A DNA stretch of 64,000 nt, from contig JALMQS010000099.1 of NCBI GenBank assembly GCA_024734495.1, forward strand, positions 71,570,249-71,634,248, in the 5' to 3' direction. Position 1 is the first letter of the stretch, and each line of letters begins with the position of its first letter. The position numbers were made by a program, and so were the translations under genes. Positions 51,021 through 62,636 of this stretch are shown piece after piece. The notes beneath the pieces were generated by a model. That model searched no databases, was not told the DNA's origin, and was given only the letters and a program-made list of their open reading frames with translations. The DNA is from Forficula auricularia. Its lineage: Eukaryota; Arthropoda; Insecta; Dermaptera; Forficulidae.

Positions 51021-53750
51021 TTTTAACTTTAATGTTCAGCTTTCTTAAGGAGAATTACATTATAATCCCTTTTTAATGCTATTTATGTTTAAAAAATTAT
51101 TATTTTTATTCTTATTTGTTTTTTATTTTTCCAAATGAATTATCATCCATCATATGGAACTTTCATTTTTTTTCTTCATCTCTACAGATTCAGACAACAA
51201 CATCCCAATGCAAGATAAGTATTGTCTTTGTTTCATTTTATCAACAAAACAAAGAAATAACAAAAAAAGAAAATAGTGTGTAATAATAATAGAAAATCCG
51301 GGCCTAAAGTCAAACGAGAGAGAAACAGCCAGTTTGCCCATTGAAATTAGACTCGAAAAGTCGTATCATAATGGAAAGTGAAACATTGCAAAGGATTGGC
51401 GGGGGTGGCCACCCCTTAGAAACAACCTTCCTGAGGGGGTGGCCATTGAAATATTTGTCCTCGTCCGGTCATTAATATATACGAGCCTTACAATTCAGTT
51501 CCACCTTGTCTTTTTCCGGGACACTGTCGATCACGAACCCTTCGCATAAAAGGGTATGTTTTATTTTCTACTCAAAAAAATGTAAGAAACATTTATTAAA
51601 AGGAAAAAAATAAAGCTACATGTATAATCGTGGTATTATAATACCTACATAATTGGGAGAGAAGTGGAAACAATATAATATGGCTGGCTGCCCGTAAATA
51701 TTAGTAAATAAATATTCAAAAGAAAAAAATTAATTATTAAATTAAAATTTATTATAAGTGTTTAAGTTCACGATGGAAATAGAAAAGAAAAAATTATTTA
51801 TTGATTGTTTTAAATAATAAAAAAAAATAGAAATTTTTTAAAAAACAATCTTGGGAACTAATTGAAAAGTTTTTATTTTGCCGAGAGTAGCAGAGTTGTT
51901 TATTCATAAAGAGAAAGAAAGAGGTTGTCTTTTTAATTATAAGTATTATTTTTCATGGGATCAGTATCGCGTGGATATTGAAAATTTTTTTGGAAATTAT
52001 ATTAATAGACACACACATGGATAAATATTGTCTTGAAATTTTAATAGAATTAAATCAAAAGTGAAAGAGAGACTATTTAGAATACTAACGGAAGAAACCA
52101 CTTGATTGCGCGCGATAAATTAAATGTTAACCCAAATCCCAATCAAAATGGCAACAGCTGGCCAACTAGCACTGTCTCTTCTTTCTTCAAGAGGCTGGTC
52201 TTCTGTCTTGGGACGATCGCGAACGCGAACACAAATAGTATAGACACACGCTATAGGCTCGGTATAGCTTAGAAATTCTAGTCGAAAGAGTAATGTCGCG
52301 CGTTTAATATACCGCCTGTATAAAATTGTAAATTTCCTAGATCATATCATGTATAATTTTTCATGTATAAATATGATAATGAACTTAGGATAATGGTGTG
52401 GACTGTATTTCTTTAATTAAGATAAAGGAAGGTGTATTTTCTCCTTCTTCAATAAATAAAAGCAAAGATTTTTTGATATGATATTAACAATGGTTTTAAT
52501 GATAAAAATAATGGTTTTTTGTACATACGAATGAAATTTGATACAGTGACGATGGCGTGGCGTAAATGCAGACTTCTTGTGGCAATTCGTTTCACTTTGG
52601 TTTTTTATCCGACGATGAGATATGGGATGATTCAAGTTTGGTTTTTTGTCCTTCTACACTCAATTCAAATATAATCAAAATTCTGCTGATGCAGTTATAC
52701 AAAACATTCACCTCAATTCAATCTGCTAACGCAGTCAACCATCAAACTTTCAACTTCTCAAACAGAGACTGAATTTCAACTATTCATTTCAATGAATCTC
52801 TTAAGACTGGCTGGCTGGTCAGCTGGCGCTGGCCAAGCCAGCTTGCCAACGAAAGCTGATCTAGTCAGTTTTACTTTTTCTCCCGTAGAGGGCATCACTC
52901 GTCATTCTATCAATTCTAATTTATACACCGCCGCGTAACGAACCGAAATCAGAAAGTCTCAAATCAGACCGAAAATTGTGACGAACGAGAAAACGCGCCC
53001 ACCCCGAAAGAAAATATAAAGAGGAAGAAAGAAAGAAGAGGAGAAACACATCACTCACACAAGTTACCTAGGATAAGAATCTTCAAAAAGATTTCTTATC
53101 AAAAAATACCAAATTCATTTCTCTCTTCCCACCTACGCATGGAGTATATCGAAACGAACTAAAGAGAAGAGAGTTTTGAATTGGTTCAACAATTAAATAA
53201 AATTTCGATTATTTACAACTAGGTATAACTAGTCTTTTGAAAAACAGCGTAAGTTTCAAGGTCCACAGTATGTCTGCTGAAAAAAAGAAACCCTATCGAA
53301 CAAACATATGTACCTAAGAGAAACCCTAACATGATGCTTTCCAAGAATCTCACCCGTTTCTCAACCGATCATCATATGATCGGTTTCCAAATGAAAGACA
53401 TTCTAATATAGTCTTTCGACAAATATCGAAACCACACACACTCACTCAGATAGAGGATATGACCTATCTCTCGGGTATCTGATGCACAGTCAAGCGAAAT
53501 CCTCTCGAATGCTGGAGATCCCTAATGTGCCTGCCGTCCGGGCAACCCTTCAACCAGGCACATTCGCGCTATATGGTGAGGGTTATTAAAACTAGCGAAA
53601 ACAACACACCGACGCAAGACTATACATCTGAGTAATACACTTGACATTGCATCCTATACCCAAGCCAGTCGGCAAATGTAATTCTTGAAAGAGATATATT
53701 TTTAAAAACTTCCAGATACAGATGCTCTTGTGAAAATGTATTTAGATTCC
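51021..53750. other. Repeat-poor stretch, candidate host regulatory/first-exon DNA
   Basis: Apart from one retroelement scrap near 51885-51930 (gccgagagtagcagagttgt), nothing here matches the other repeats. Several blocks (51380-51560, 52130-52300, 52820-53000, 53440-53560) are GC-richer. 51476-51552 has a TATA-like string, a TCAGTT initiator-like string at 51495-51500 and a splice-donor-like AGGGTATGT near 51550-51557. TATAAA occurs at 53015. No coding exon is convincing; an ATG at 52148 opens only 32 codons. Confidence 0.3.
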
Positions 53751-54737
53751 GATAGAGATACAAATTTTCCAAACAATTTAATTATAAATACAGATACAGT
53801 TTTTTTTGCCAAATATCTAGATTCAAAAATTTTAAACTGTATAATTAGATAAGGCTTGATTCTTAAATAAACTATTTGTGAATGGTTGAGAAAGTTTGAT
53901 AACGAAAGGGTAATCTAAATATTAATCTATTTCATAGTTCATACTCCAAATTAAAGTTTTTTTACTCCGTTTCTTTTTTACTGTTAAAAGAAATGCGCAG
54001 GTTTCAGTTTAGGAAATTATTTTATTTTATTTTTTTTTAAATCTATTTCATCAAAAGTGAGCAAAATTCTCGTAATAGTTATATTAGCAGAGTAATTTTG
54101 TGTTTACGATTTTGTTTCATTGACCATCAGCACTCACCTATTATTGCTCAGATAATAAAAATTAACGACCTTAGCTCAGAGATCATGCCCTTAATCAACT
54201 TGATCCTAATGGAATTTATTGTCTCCACCCCCCTCCACCCCTCTCCACCTTCTAAGTAGCTATTAAATCTTTTTACCACTTTGTATTTTTTGCCATCCTA
54301 GGACTATGTTTAAATGTGCAATAAATGTTTACGTTTGTGCAAATTTAAACTTAAAAAAGGGCTATTAACGTTAGATAGATAATTTCCACACTCTCTTCTC
54401 TTACCATCTTCCAGCTGGATAGTTAATTGTCTAATTCGAAATTCATTGCTTGGCAATTTGTTCCCCGAAGAGTTATTGCTCAATTTTATTTTCTACGGTA
54501 CACGCCCAGTAGGCTAGGCTCACACATGATATTGAATTATGTCGATTTTCTTTTCATTGTCCTGTCTGAAACGAGAAGAAATCTCATTTTTAACTATGAT
54601 TTTTTGACGTAGAATATATCTTTATTTACATAACATGTTATATAACGGGTACATGTCGAGGAAATCGAAAGATTGATTCCCCCAGTTACCGTATCAACGC
54701 TAGTGTAGTATTTTATTTTTAAATCTATTGGGAACCT
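53751..54737. other. Unassigned AT-rich sequence
   Basis: No gene or repeat recognised. Confidence 0.4.
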
Positions 54738-54925
54738 TGGTAGAGGAGTGGCTTAATTTTTTGGACCATAGTGGCTAATTTCAATATAGACCATCATATT
54801 ATAGAGCGTATCGGAATTCTCAGTTTCCCAGTGGACACTTAGTAGGGACGTGGCTTATATTTAGCCCACAGTGGCTAGTTTCAATTTGGGCTACCAGACA
54901 GCGTATCGGAATTCTCAGTTTCCCT
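54738..54925 (+). repeat. 95-bp tandem duplication
   Basis: gcgtatcggaattctcagtt begins at 54806 and again at 54901; the preceding agtggct-agtttcaat segments also align. Two diverged units. Confidence 0.7.
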
Positions 54926-55576
54926 CTTGCAAGTGAATTGCCAATTATATATCTATAATTATATATCTATAAAAATAATTAATTCAAAACAAATCGTTGT
55001 GTACCTTATTATAACCCTAAAAGAAAAATCATTCCATCTATTTCCGAATATGCTGATTGTAATCAATTATTATTTCGAAATCTTATAAGCAGATATTACA
55101 TTAATTAAAATATCCAAAAGTAATATTAATTTTTAATTATTAGTACTATGATATTTGATTATGTCAAATTTTAACGAGACTTGCAGTCTCAGGGTATATT
55201 CTACGTATCGGATGCCCAACACTGCTGGCCAATATTTCTGTTTTTGCGTCTGTATATCTGAATTCCGATATCCATTATAACTCAAGAAGAGAAAATCATA
55301 AAAAATACGTTCTGGTGCCAAAATATTTGTATTTTTTTTTTTAACGAAGATATATTTCCAATGCGGATAAGGGATTAGATTTTGGACATGCTACTTTTCA
55401 GAACTATCAATTTGAATTTTTGGATTGTAAACTAAAGAAGAGATAAATTCATAATTTGAATGTATATTCATTTTCTCAGGCATCACATGTGCCTATTTTG
55501 ATTATAAAAGACAAATGCCGATCAAAGTAGTAGTAGCATTAAAATTTCTTTGGAAATCATTAGAGCTGGTCAACTA

Positions 55577-55868
55577 AACTGTTAAAAAATTGTAAATTTA
55601 CTATAATAGATAGGAAATTTACAAGATTGTGAAAAGTAAAAAACAAAATACTACTTATATTAGATTTTCATAAAATCACATTAACTCATTTCAAAAATAC
55701 ATAAATAAATTGTAATTTTACATTTTTCTTGTTCTATTAATTAGATACTTATTAGTAAAAATATGTTGTAAGATTACAATACTGGTATGTAATATTACTA
55801 AAAAGTTTTTATGCCGGATTTGCCATTTTAATAGTAAAAAATTATGTAACAAATTTTTAACAGTGTAC
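55577..55868. mobile_element. ~290-bp MITE (putative)
   Basis: The left end aactgttaaaaaattgtaaa and the right end ttacataatt-type sequence plus aaatttttaacagtgt are inverted; actaa flanks both sides. Non-coding; superfamily unknown. Confidence 0.45.
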
Positions 55869-56199
55869 TAACCCGGGGTTACACCTTGGTGGGAAAACTA
55901 AGTGTCCCGATTGCATTTTTGCCATTTGGATTAGATTACCGAATGGGTGAAACAACCCTTCTAACATAATAAAAATAATCCATAACACCTCGAATATACT
56001 AGTTGACTATCTCTTTTTATTTTCTTCAGAGTTTATTAAGTCTTTTTACTTTTTTTATTAAGTAATATTTTTTGTATTAAATGTGTATTAATGTGTTGGT
56101 CCAATGAGTCCTTTTCTCATTTTTCATTCATCTTTTTGAATAAATAAAAATCATATTTTTTAATTTCAATCAGAATTTAAACACTATAAATTAAATTGA

Positions 56200-56455
56200 A
56201 AGTTTCTTTTTGCAGAGAGTAGGAGAATTTTTATAAATTAAAGGAGACTATAAAAGAGTGTATCTTTTGCTGGAAAATATTTTTTTTTTTATTTATAGAC
56301 ACTATATATCATTCATAAATTCCTGTGAATCATTTGTAATAGACTGTTGAAGAGGCCAAACCCCTCGAAACTATAGTCTCTTAGTCTCTTTATAAATAAA
56401 TAAAAAATTATTTTTCTACCAGAAGACACACTCTTTAATTGACTTCTTTAACCCA
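56200..56455 (+). mobile_element. Hammerhead-carrying element fragment
   Basis: Diverged copy of the 27740-28020 and 38705-38880 element, with inverted ends (aaggagactataaaagagtg and cactctttaattgacttctt). Confidence 0.55.
56344..56378 (+). ncRNA. Hammerhead-like motif, core mutated
   Basis: CTGTTGA (A to T at a core position), stem GAGG/CCTC, GAAAC, TATA, GTC. Probably inactive. Confidence 0.4.
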
Positions 56456-57157
56456 AATAATTGTATTTATTCTAAAAACATCACTTCATTCATATTTATT
56501 TAATATATTTATTAATAATGCATATTTTTCGTTTTGTTTCAGGTGAGTTATCCAATCTTTACACTTGAACATCAAATTTCCCGATTCGTAAGTTATTCTC
56601 AACAAATTCAGTATAATAATTTCTTATCCATCTTTCAATTTTAACTTCTGGAGAAGATTCTGAAATCTCAGTTTCTTTCTTTTTACCATACACAGAACCA
56701 TCCATTAATTACGACTCGCAAATTTCCTGTTTTTTTTATTTTTGACCCCTTTCTCCCCCTATCTCACAGATTTTCACATTCGAGTGACCCCTCCTTCTTT
56801 GTTGCGATGAACCATCTATTGTAAGTTTTAAACTAGAGCTAATTTTTGTTTAAAACAACATTACTAATATTATTTTTTAATTTTTGAAATTTTTGAAAAT
56901 GTGTTAATGAAAATATTAAAAAGAATATAAAAAAAATCATAACTCCCCCTTCATTGTCACACTGTGTCACATTTTGTGAACCCCCCACTAAAAGTGTAAT
57001 ATAATTTAAGCATATGGCCTCTACATAATATGGGTTAATATATTGTTATCCTGAATGAAAAATGTGGTATTTTTACTAGGTTTTTTTGAAAATTTCTCAA
57101 AAAGTTCTAAATCGATTTTGATAGAAAAAAAAAATCATTCAATAGTTTTTAAAGAAT

Positions 57158-57480
57158 TTGGTGTTGGTACATGGTGAAACATTTTTTAAACTTATTGGAC
57201 AAAAAATACTTGGTAGGTTTCACATTAAGAAAAATCATTCACACGAGTCATTAACAAAAAAGTACTCCTATTATTTAGCAAATTACTTGAAAGTAATATT
57301 TTCAGAGATAATAATTATTTGTTATAAGATTCTTCCAAAACTTGTAATTCTTTAAAAAAAATTATCAAATTTTTCCAGTTTTTAGTACCTACTACTGAAG
57401 TTGGTCAACCAGTGGTGACCGAAACTGTTTGGAGAATAAATAAATTAAATAATAATAATTAAGTGAAATTATTGTCTTTT
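57158..57480 (+). mobile_element. Penelope-like terminal fragment with hammerhead-like motif
   Basis: gtgttggtacatggtgaaac and cttggtaggtttcacatt match 36881-36960 and, inverted, 39170-39240. A motif at 57395-57429 (CTGAAGT, stem GGTCA/TGACC, GAAAC, TGTT) is changed at one core position. Confidence 0.45.
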
Positions 57481-58023
57481 ATTAGTTTGTGACTAAAAAA
57501 ACCTTACAATTTAAAAATAATATAATAATTATTTTATTTTGCACTCATGAATCCTTAATTTTTATTCTCCTAAGTATTAATATTTTTCTATAAGCATAAA
57601 TACTAATATTTATATTTATCCTTATTAATACATATTTTTAGAATCTTTTTTTTCTCCCTTAGTAAAGAATTAATAAATATCTATAAAAAACGATATTCCT
57701 CCCCACCCTCATAATTGTGCTTTTTATGAGATTAAAAAAGTTTCGAATCATTTTCATGTTTTTCTAACGGCTTATAATCATAACTAAACTGACGGTAATT
57801 TAGGTTAAAAAAACATCCCCTGGGAGGTGTCGTGTCGATAATTTCGTTTCACCCTCACACTCTTGTCAGCTTTAAATTAAAATATTATTTCCCCATTGAC
57901 CTCTATCTAAGCATTCCCTTTTATATAGGTAGGTAAATAAATACATAAATTCACAAACGACTATAATATTATAATTAATCATTTTAATTAAAATAAAATG
58001 TTTTTTTTTCACAATCGTGTATT

Positions 58024-58515
58024 TACATAATGAAGGTATAGTAAGTAATAGTTAGCAATATCATCAAGAGATGGCAGCACCGCTCTTCTTTTAATACCTC
58101 AATTCAGTGTATATGAATATGTAACTTTGGAGGTTGGGTTATAAAGACATAAGACGATTCCTGTAATAAATATTTTATTAAAATAATATATACAATATTT
58201 CCTAGTATTAGCTATTCACCTGTAATAAATGAATAGAATATATGTCCTTTGTTATCTCTATTATTTTATAATATATATATATATATATCGATATTCATAA
58301 GCACATGTTGGCTCAGGTTGCCAAGATAGAATGAACGCAATTAACATTTGGTTCTCATTTCTGTCACTAGAGTACCAAATACGAATTACAAATATATTAT
58401 GTAATATTTGATTGATTTTACATAATGAAGGTATAGTAAGTAATAGTTAGCAATATCACCAAGAGATGGCAGCACCGCTCTTCTTTCAATACCTCAAATC
58501 AGTGTATATGAATAT
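58024..58515 (+). repeat. ~98-bp segment duplicated 395 bp apart
   Basis: tacataatgaaggtatagta through atggcagcaccgctcttctt is present at 58024 and 58419 with only a few differences. An AT microsatellite (about 58272-58289) lies between. Possible local segmental duplication. Confidence 0.75.
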
Positions 58516-59539
58516 ATTATGTAATATTTGATTCTAATTTAGTTAGCACACCCAACGAACACTTTTGACAGATGGTTAAACTATTGAATTCACTAATTTA
58601 TTATTTTTTTATTTAATGAAATAAATAATTAAATAAATAAACTTCTGATTATACAAAATATATTAATTAAATAATTAATACAAGCCATCTAAAGTAAGTC
58701 TGTTTCTGAGTCATAACATTCAAAATATTCACCTAAAAAAAAACTCGGTACACTCTTTAATTTGGCATTTTTTCCAGCGAGCTCTTTCTGGGTTAGAAAA
58801 CAAAAACTTGGTATAAAAGTGCAATTTATTATTTCAAAATTGAATGTTCGAATATCAATCAGCTTATTAACTTTAAGAGCTTAAGTAAGGTATATTATAT
58901 TGATTCTATGAAATGAATAAAGCTTAAATCATTCCTCATTCTTTGTTTTGGTAATACTATAATCATGATATATACTTTTATAAATCTTTGAGCAAAATTA
59001 ATATTTAATGTAATTTTAAAGTAGATTTTCGAGAATTTACATTCATATGTATTAAAAGCCCTGGGTACGTCCCTGAGAGAAAACGAGAACGTTTCCGCAT
59101 GTTTAATTCAAATGAATCGAGAGGATTTTTTACCTCTTATTTATTTTGGATAATAAAATAAGAAATCAAGAGTTTATTTTGGATAAGATGGTCGTCTAAG
59201 GTAGTTAGGGGTGGATTTATCAAACCCAAGGGATGATCCAGAGTACTAAGCTGATACAGCACTGGCTGTTGCTACCTTTCAAATGCCAAGGGAGCTGAAA
59301 CGGCTTGCTTTAAAATTATATCGGTAGATAATACATAGAAAAGCTCCATTGGGGAGAAAAAAAAAATGATACGCCGAATTCTTAAATAAAACAAGCAAAA
59401 CAAAATAATAATAAATGATATTATTTGTGTCTATAATTTTTAACTCCTATATAATTATTTATTATAGATATTATTTGAAAAAATATAAGAAAAAATCATG
59501 GATTAATTATTTTCTGATAAAAAAATTGAACCCTGAAAG
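58516..59539. other. Unassigned AT-rich sequence
   Basis: 59060-59080 (ccctgggtacgtccctgag) resembles the end of a hAT element on the minus strand without a partner. No gene. Confidence 0.4.
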
Positions 59540-59690
59540 TTAAATAAATGTAATAATTTTTGACTGGGAATTCCGCAGATTTTATATAAATTATTTTTTT
59601 TAATTTTTTTATTATCTATTTTTTAAAAGAAAAAATGAAATTGAGCAGGATTCGAACGCTCGCGTCCTGTGATCTAACTGTGAGGTAACT
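59540..59690 (-). mobile_element. Third tRNA-like inverted-repeat element, decayed
   Basis: aaagttaaataaatgtaata at 59537 matches the arm of the 9.0 and 36.45 kb copies. At 59643-59690 the minus strand keeps a B box (GCGTTCGAATCCT) followed by ctcaattt, the same arm junction as at 9313. The A-box half is unrecognisable. Confidence 0.5.
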
Positions 59691-60151
59691 TTTTTTTCTT
59701 TTTTCAAACTTATTTAAATTCCATTGATAAAGAGAGAAATTCTCCCAAAATGTTTAATATCGTAATAAACGCGGCCTAATAAAGAATAATACCTATAAAA
59801 AGACAGTCTTCTCAGATGGTTACATATTTTAAAAAATTTTGAAATAATTCATTTTACAAAAAAATTAAAAAAAAAAATTGATGTTACTTTATAGATGTTT
59901 ATGGTTACTTAAGATCGGGTTTTAAAAAATTCAAATTACAAAGGAATGAAACAAAGAAAAATCTAGTTTTCATCCACATTCATTACAATTTCTTTAGAAC
60001 TACTTGGGCTAGAAACTTGAAATTTGATATATATGGCTTACTTTTTTAATACATAAATACTTGCTAAGTATGAGTTGAAATTTTGTTTAAATCAAACAAT
60101 TAATTATAATTATTTATTGAACACATCAAACAAATAATACAATATAACTAC

Positions 60152-60188
60152 GACGTTTCGATCGGGTTATTCTACGATCGTTCTCAAG
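60152..60188 (-). ncRNA. Hammerhead-like variant motif
   Basis: Minus strand: CTTGAGAA, a CGATCG/CGATC stem, GAAAC, GTC. The first core block differs from CTGANGA, so this is a different subtype or a degenerate copy. Confidence 0.35.
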
Positions 60189-60953
60189 TATGAACATTGA
60201 GCACCCACTCCGATTTTAGGTTAACATACGCTAACTATAGTTTTAAGCAGAGTGTGGGATTATATAATATTAAAAATATCTCAAATATTTGGTTTCCTTA
60301 TTTAATTCTAAATGTCAATTATATTTTATAAAATAATGTATATATAGGGTGGGGCATAAAAATCTACCACATTTTGAAGAGGTATAAAAAATGAAAAAAT
60401 TTAACTAGAAAAAAAAAAAACTGAATATTTTTTTGAAAAGAACATAAAACAATTTTTTTTTAATGTGTTTTAAATATTATATCACACAAAAAAAATGGAG
60501 GTGTGGGCAAAAATGAAAATTTTAGCCCTTTCGACGAAACTCAACCAAATTTTGTATATATATTCTGTGAACCCCCAGAAGATTAGAAATGCAAAAACTA
60601 ACCACCCAAAATGGAGGAAAGGTCAAAAATGAAAATTCTAGCCCTTTCGACCAAACTCAACAAAATTTTGTTTACATAGTTTGGTCGAAAAGGCTAGAAT
60701 TTTCATTTTTTCCCCTCCCCCCATTTATTGTCTGATATAATTTTTAAAACACATTAAAAAAAATTATTTTATGTTCTTTTCAAAAATATATTCAGTTTTT
60801 TTTGCAAAGAAATTTTCTCTGGAGAGAGACGGACTGGTAGAAATTTTAATTGAATGTAATGGAAGGCAGCCCAGGGGTAGTGAGGAAAAAAAAATTAACA
60901 CATATCAAATAAGGTGTAATTTATTGGAATCATTCCTCCTTTCCTTTCAAACC

Positions 60954-60986
60954 GACGTTTCGGAGGATTTTTCCCTCCTTCTTCAG
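60954..60986 (-). ncRNA. Hammerhead-like motif, core intact
   Basis: Mirror image of 61078-61110: CTGAAGA, an extra A, stem GGAGG/CCTCC, GAAAC, GTC on the minus strand, with the same long helix I. Confidence 0.6.
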
Positions 60987-61077
60987 AGTTTCAAAGGGTC
61001 AATGAATGAAACAAATAAAATGTATGGAGAGAAGAAGGAAACATTTTATTTGATTCATTCATTGACCCTTTGAAACT

Positions 61078-61110
61078 CTGAAGAAGGAGGGAAAAATCCT
61101 CCGAAACGTC
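61078..61110 (+). ncRNA. Best hammerhead-like motif, core intact with 10-of-11 helix I
   Basis: CTGAAGA, an extra A, stem GGAGG/CCTCC (5 bp), GAAAC, GTC. The flanks cctttgaaact and ggtttgaaagg pair at 10 of 11 positions (one G-G mismatch, one G-T wobble). Helix III is only ACGT, so a monomer could not close it, but two molecules could form a 4-bp duplex. The opposing-strand copy is 92 bp away. Confidence 0.65.
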
Positions 61111-61679
61111 GGTTTGAAAGGAAAGGAAGAAGGATTCCAATAAATTACACCTTATTTGATATGTGTTAATTTTTTCTTTCCTCACTACCCCTGGGCTGCC
61201 TTCCATTACATTCAATTAATATATTCAGTTTTTTCTAGTTAAATTTTTTCATTTTTTATACTACTTCAAAATGTGGTATATCTTTATGTCCCACCCTGTA
61301 TTATGTATATTTCTTTTTTCAACATTCAAAATAGAAAATCAATGAGTTTATTTGACATGTCTTTGCAGGAGAGATTTTTCTTTTTCTAATTTTAACATTA
61401 ATCTAGATGGAAACAAAAGAATTTTCAGTTTATTTTTGCTCGATCTAATTTAAGAAGGTAATATCGATTGGTCAGATTATTCAAATTTTATATTTCAATA
61501 GAAATACACGTTTTGGGGCTTCTTGGATCGTTTATTCTTATTTTTTCGGCCTTTGTGGTTTTTCCAATTTATGAAAAAAAAAAAGAGGAATTGCATAATA
61601 ATTGAAGGAAGAGTGTGTGGAAATTTTTTCATAATTTTAATTTAAGTATTTGAATAAAATTGGGCTGGTACAAAAATCA

Positions 61680-62155
61680 ATTAAAAATGGCCACTTTGGA
61701 ACTCCCCACCTTCATTTAAAATCGAAATAAATGTAAAAAAACAAATATGTGAGCCTCATCCACAAAAGCTCACAGGGGAAGTTAAACTCTGTAGCCGTAG
61801 GTATATTTTGTTCCCCTTTATTGTAACAAAAATATTCAAACAGAAACGTCGCTAAAGAAATTTCACTTCAAAAAATCATACCTAATTCTACTTTAAGAGA
61901 TTTTTTCAGGGGTACTTCACACTATATGATAAAAAGTATCTTTTATTTTTAACCCCACATAAAATTCAACCCTCCCGAAAATAATATATTTTAAAATTGT
62001 AATATAATTTTTGATTTATTGGGCAATGAATAGATACCTATAACTTAAAAATTTCATATTATTTCTTTGTAGTTTACAAGCTACAATCCTGCCACAAAGA
62101 GAGAGACATTGTAGAGACTTAGGGTCCACTACACGATCGTTGTGCGTAACCCTAA
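61680..62155 (+). repeat. GGTTCCGTAC family, copy B
   Basis: Uninterrupted relative of 5285-5498 plus 6456-6655, apart from a short insert near 61740-61865; ends cgtaaccctaaaaatt. Confidence 0.55.
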
Positions 62156-62441
62156 AAATTACTCCGTGAATCTTTAAAATGTTCTGTATGAATGTGTGAT
62201 CTTGATGACGAGTGACCAGGTTTAATTCTCTTCACTGGTGAAAATAAATTTAAAAATAATCTAATGTCCAATGTTTCGGTTGGAATCACAAATATTTGAC
62301 TATTTTAATCAGATGTATTTTTTCCCATGCAGAATAATTTATTATACATTCTTTGGAATGAATATCGAAATCTTCAACTGTGTATTCGAGCTGTTTTGAA
62401 TGATTTTTATTATAATATATCAGAAGAATTGTAATCATCCC

Positions 62442-62636
62442 CTAAGGAATTGAACCCGAATGCCAAAAATCAATCCCCGTATCTTGTGAGGAGGAGCAAA
62501 CTGATGATCTGGGCTGAATTTCCGAATACAACCCTTTTGACATAATATGATATAATCCATCCATAACGGCTCTAATAGGAGTAGAAGATAATCGCGTGAT
62601 TTTTTCAAACAAGAAAATTGAATCATTATCGGCAAA
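62442..62636 (-). other. Unrecognised 64-codon open frame
   Basis: The minus-strand frame from 62636 to a stop at 62442 reads like ordinary protein (FLFEKITRLSSTPIRAVMDG; then SEIQPRSSVCSSSQDTGIDF), with mixed composition in an AT-rich area. It begins directly after a stop codon, has no ATG at its start and no AG acceptor nearby. It could be a fragment of an exon or transposon ORF. The different minus frame with an ATG at 62635 is less protein-like. Confidence 0.25.

Larger units (their letters stand above)
60347..61298. mobile_element. Long-TIR element with two nested foldbacks
   Basis: The termini of about 85 bp are inverted: gggtggggcataaaaatcta and, reverse-complemented from the right, cagggtgggacataaagata; both continue through accacattttgaag and aaaaatgaaaaaatttaact. 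TA flanks both sides. Inside, 60421-60795 is a foldback around 120-bp-type units, and 60843-61218 is a second foldback with inverted hammerhead-like motifs. No transposase is present. Confidence 0.75.

Noticed and set aside
52148..52246. Short ATG frame starting MATAGQLALSLL as a mitochondrial-like leader
   Set aside because: Only 32 codons before a stop,with no convincing donor site or continuation; could be chance.
60771..61215. Similar ~70-100-codon frames on opposite strands
   Set aside because: They are the two arms of one foldback read in opposite directions; no protein family.
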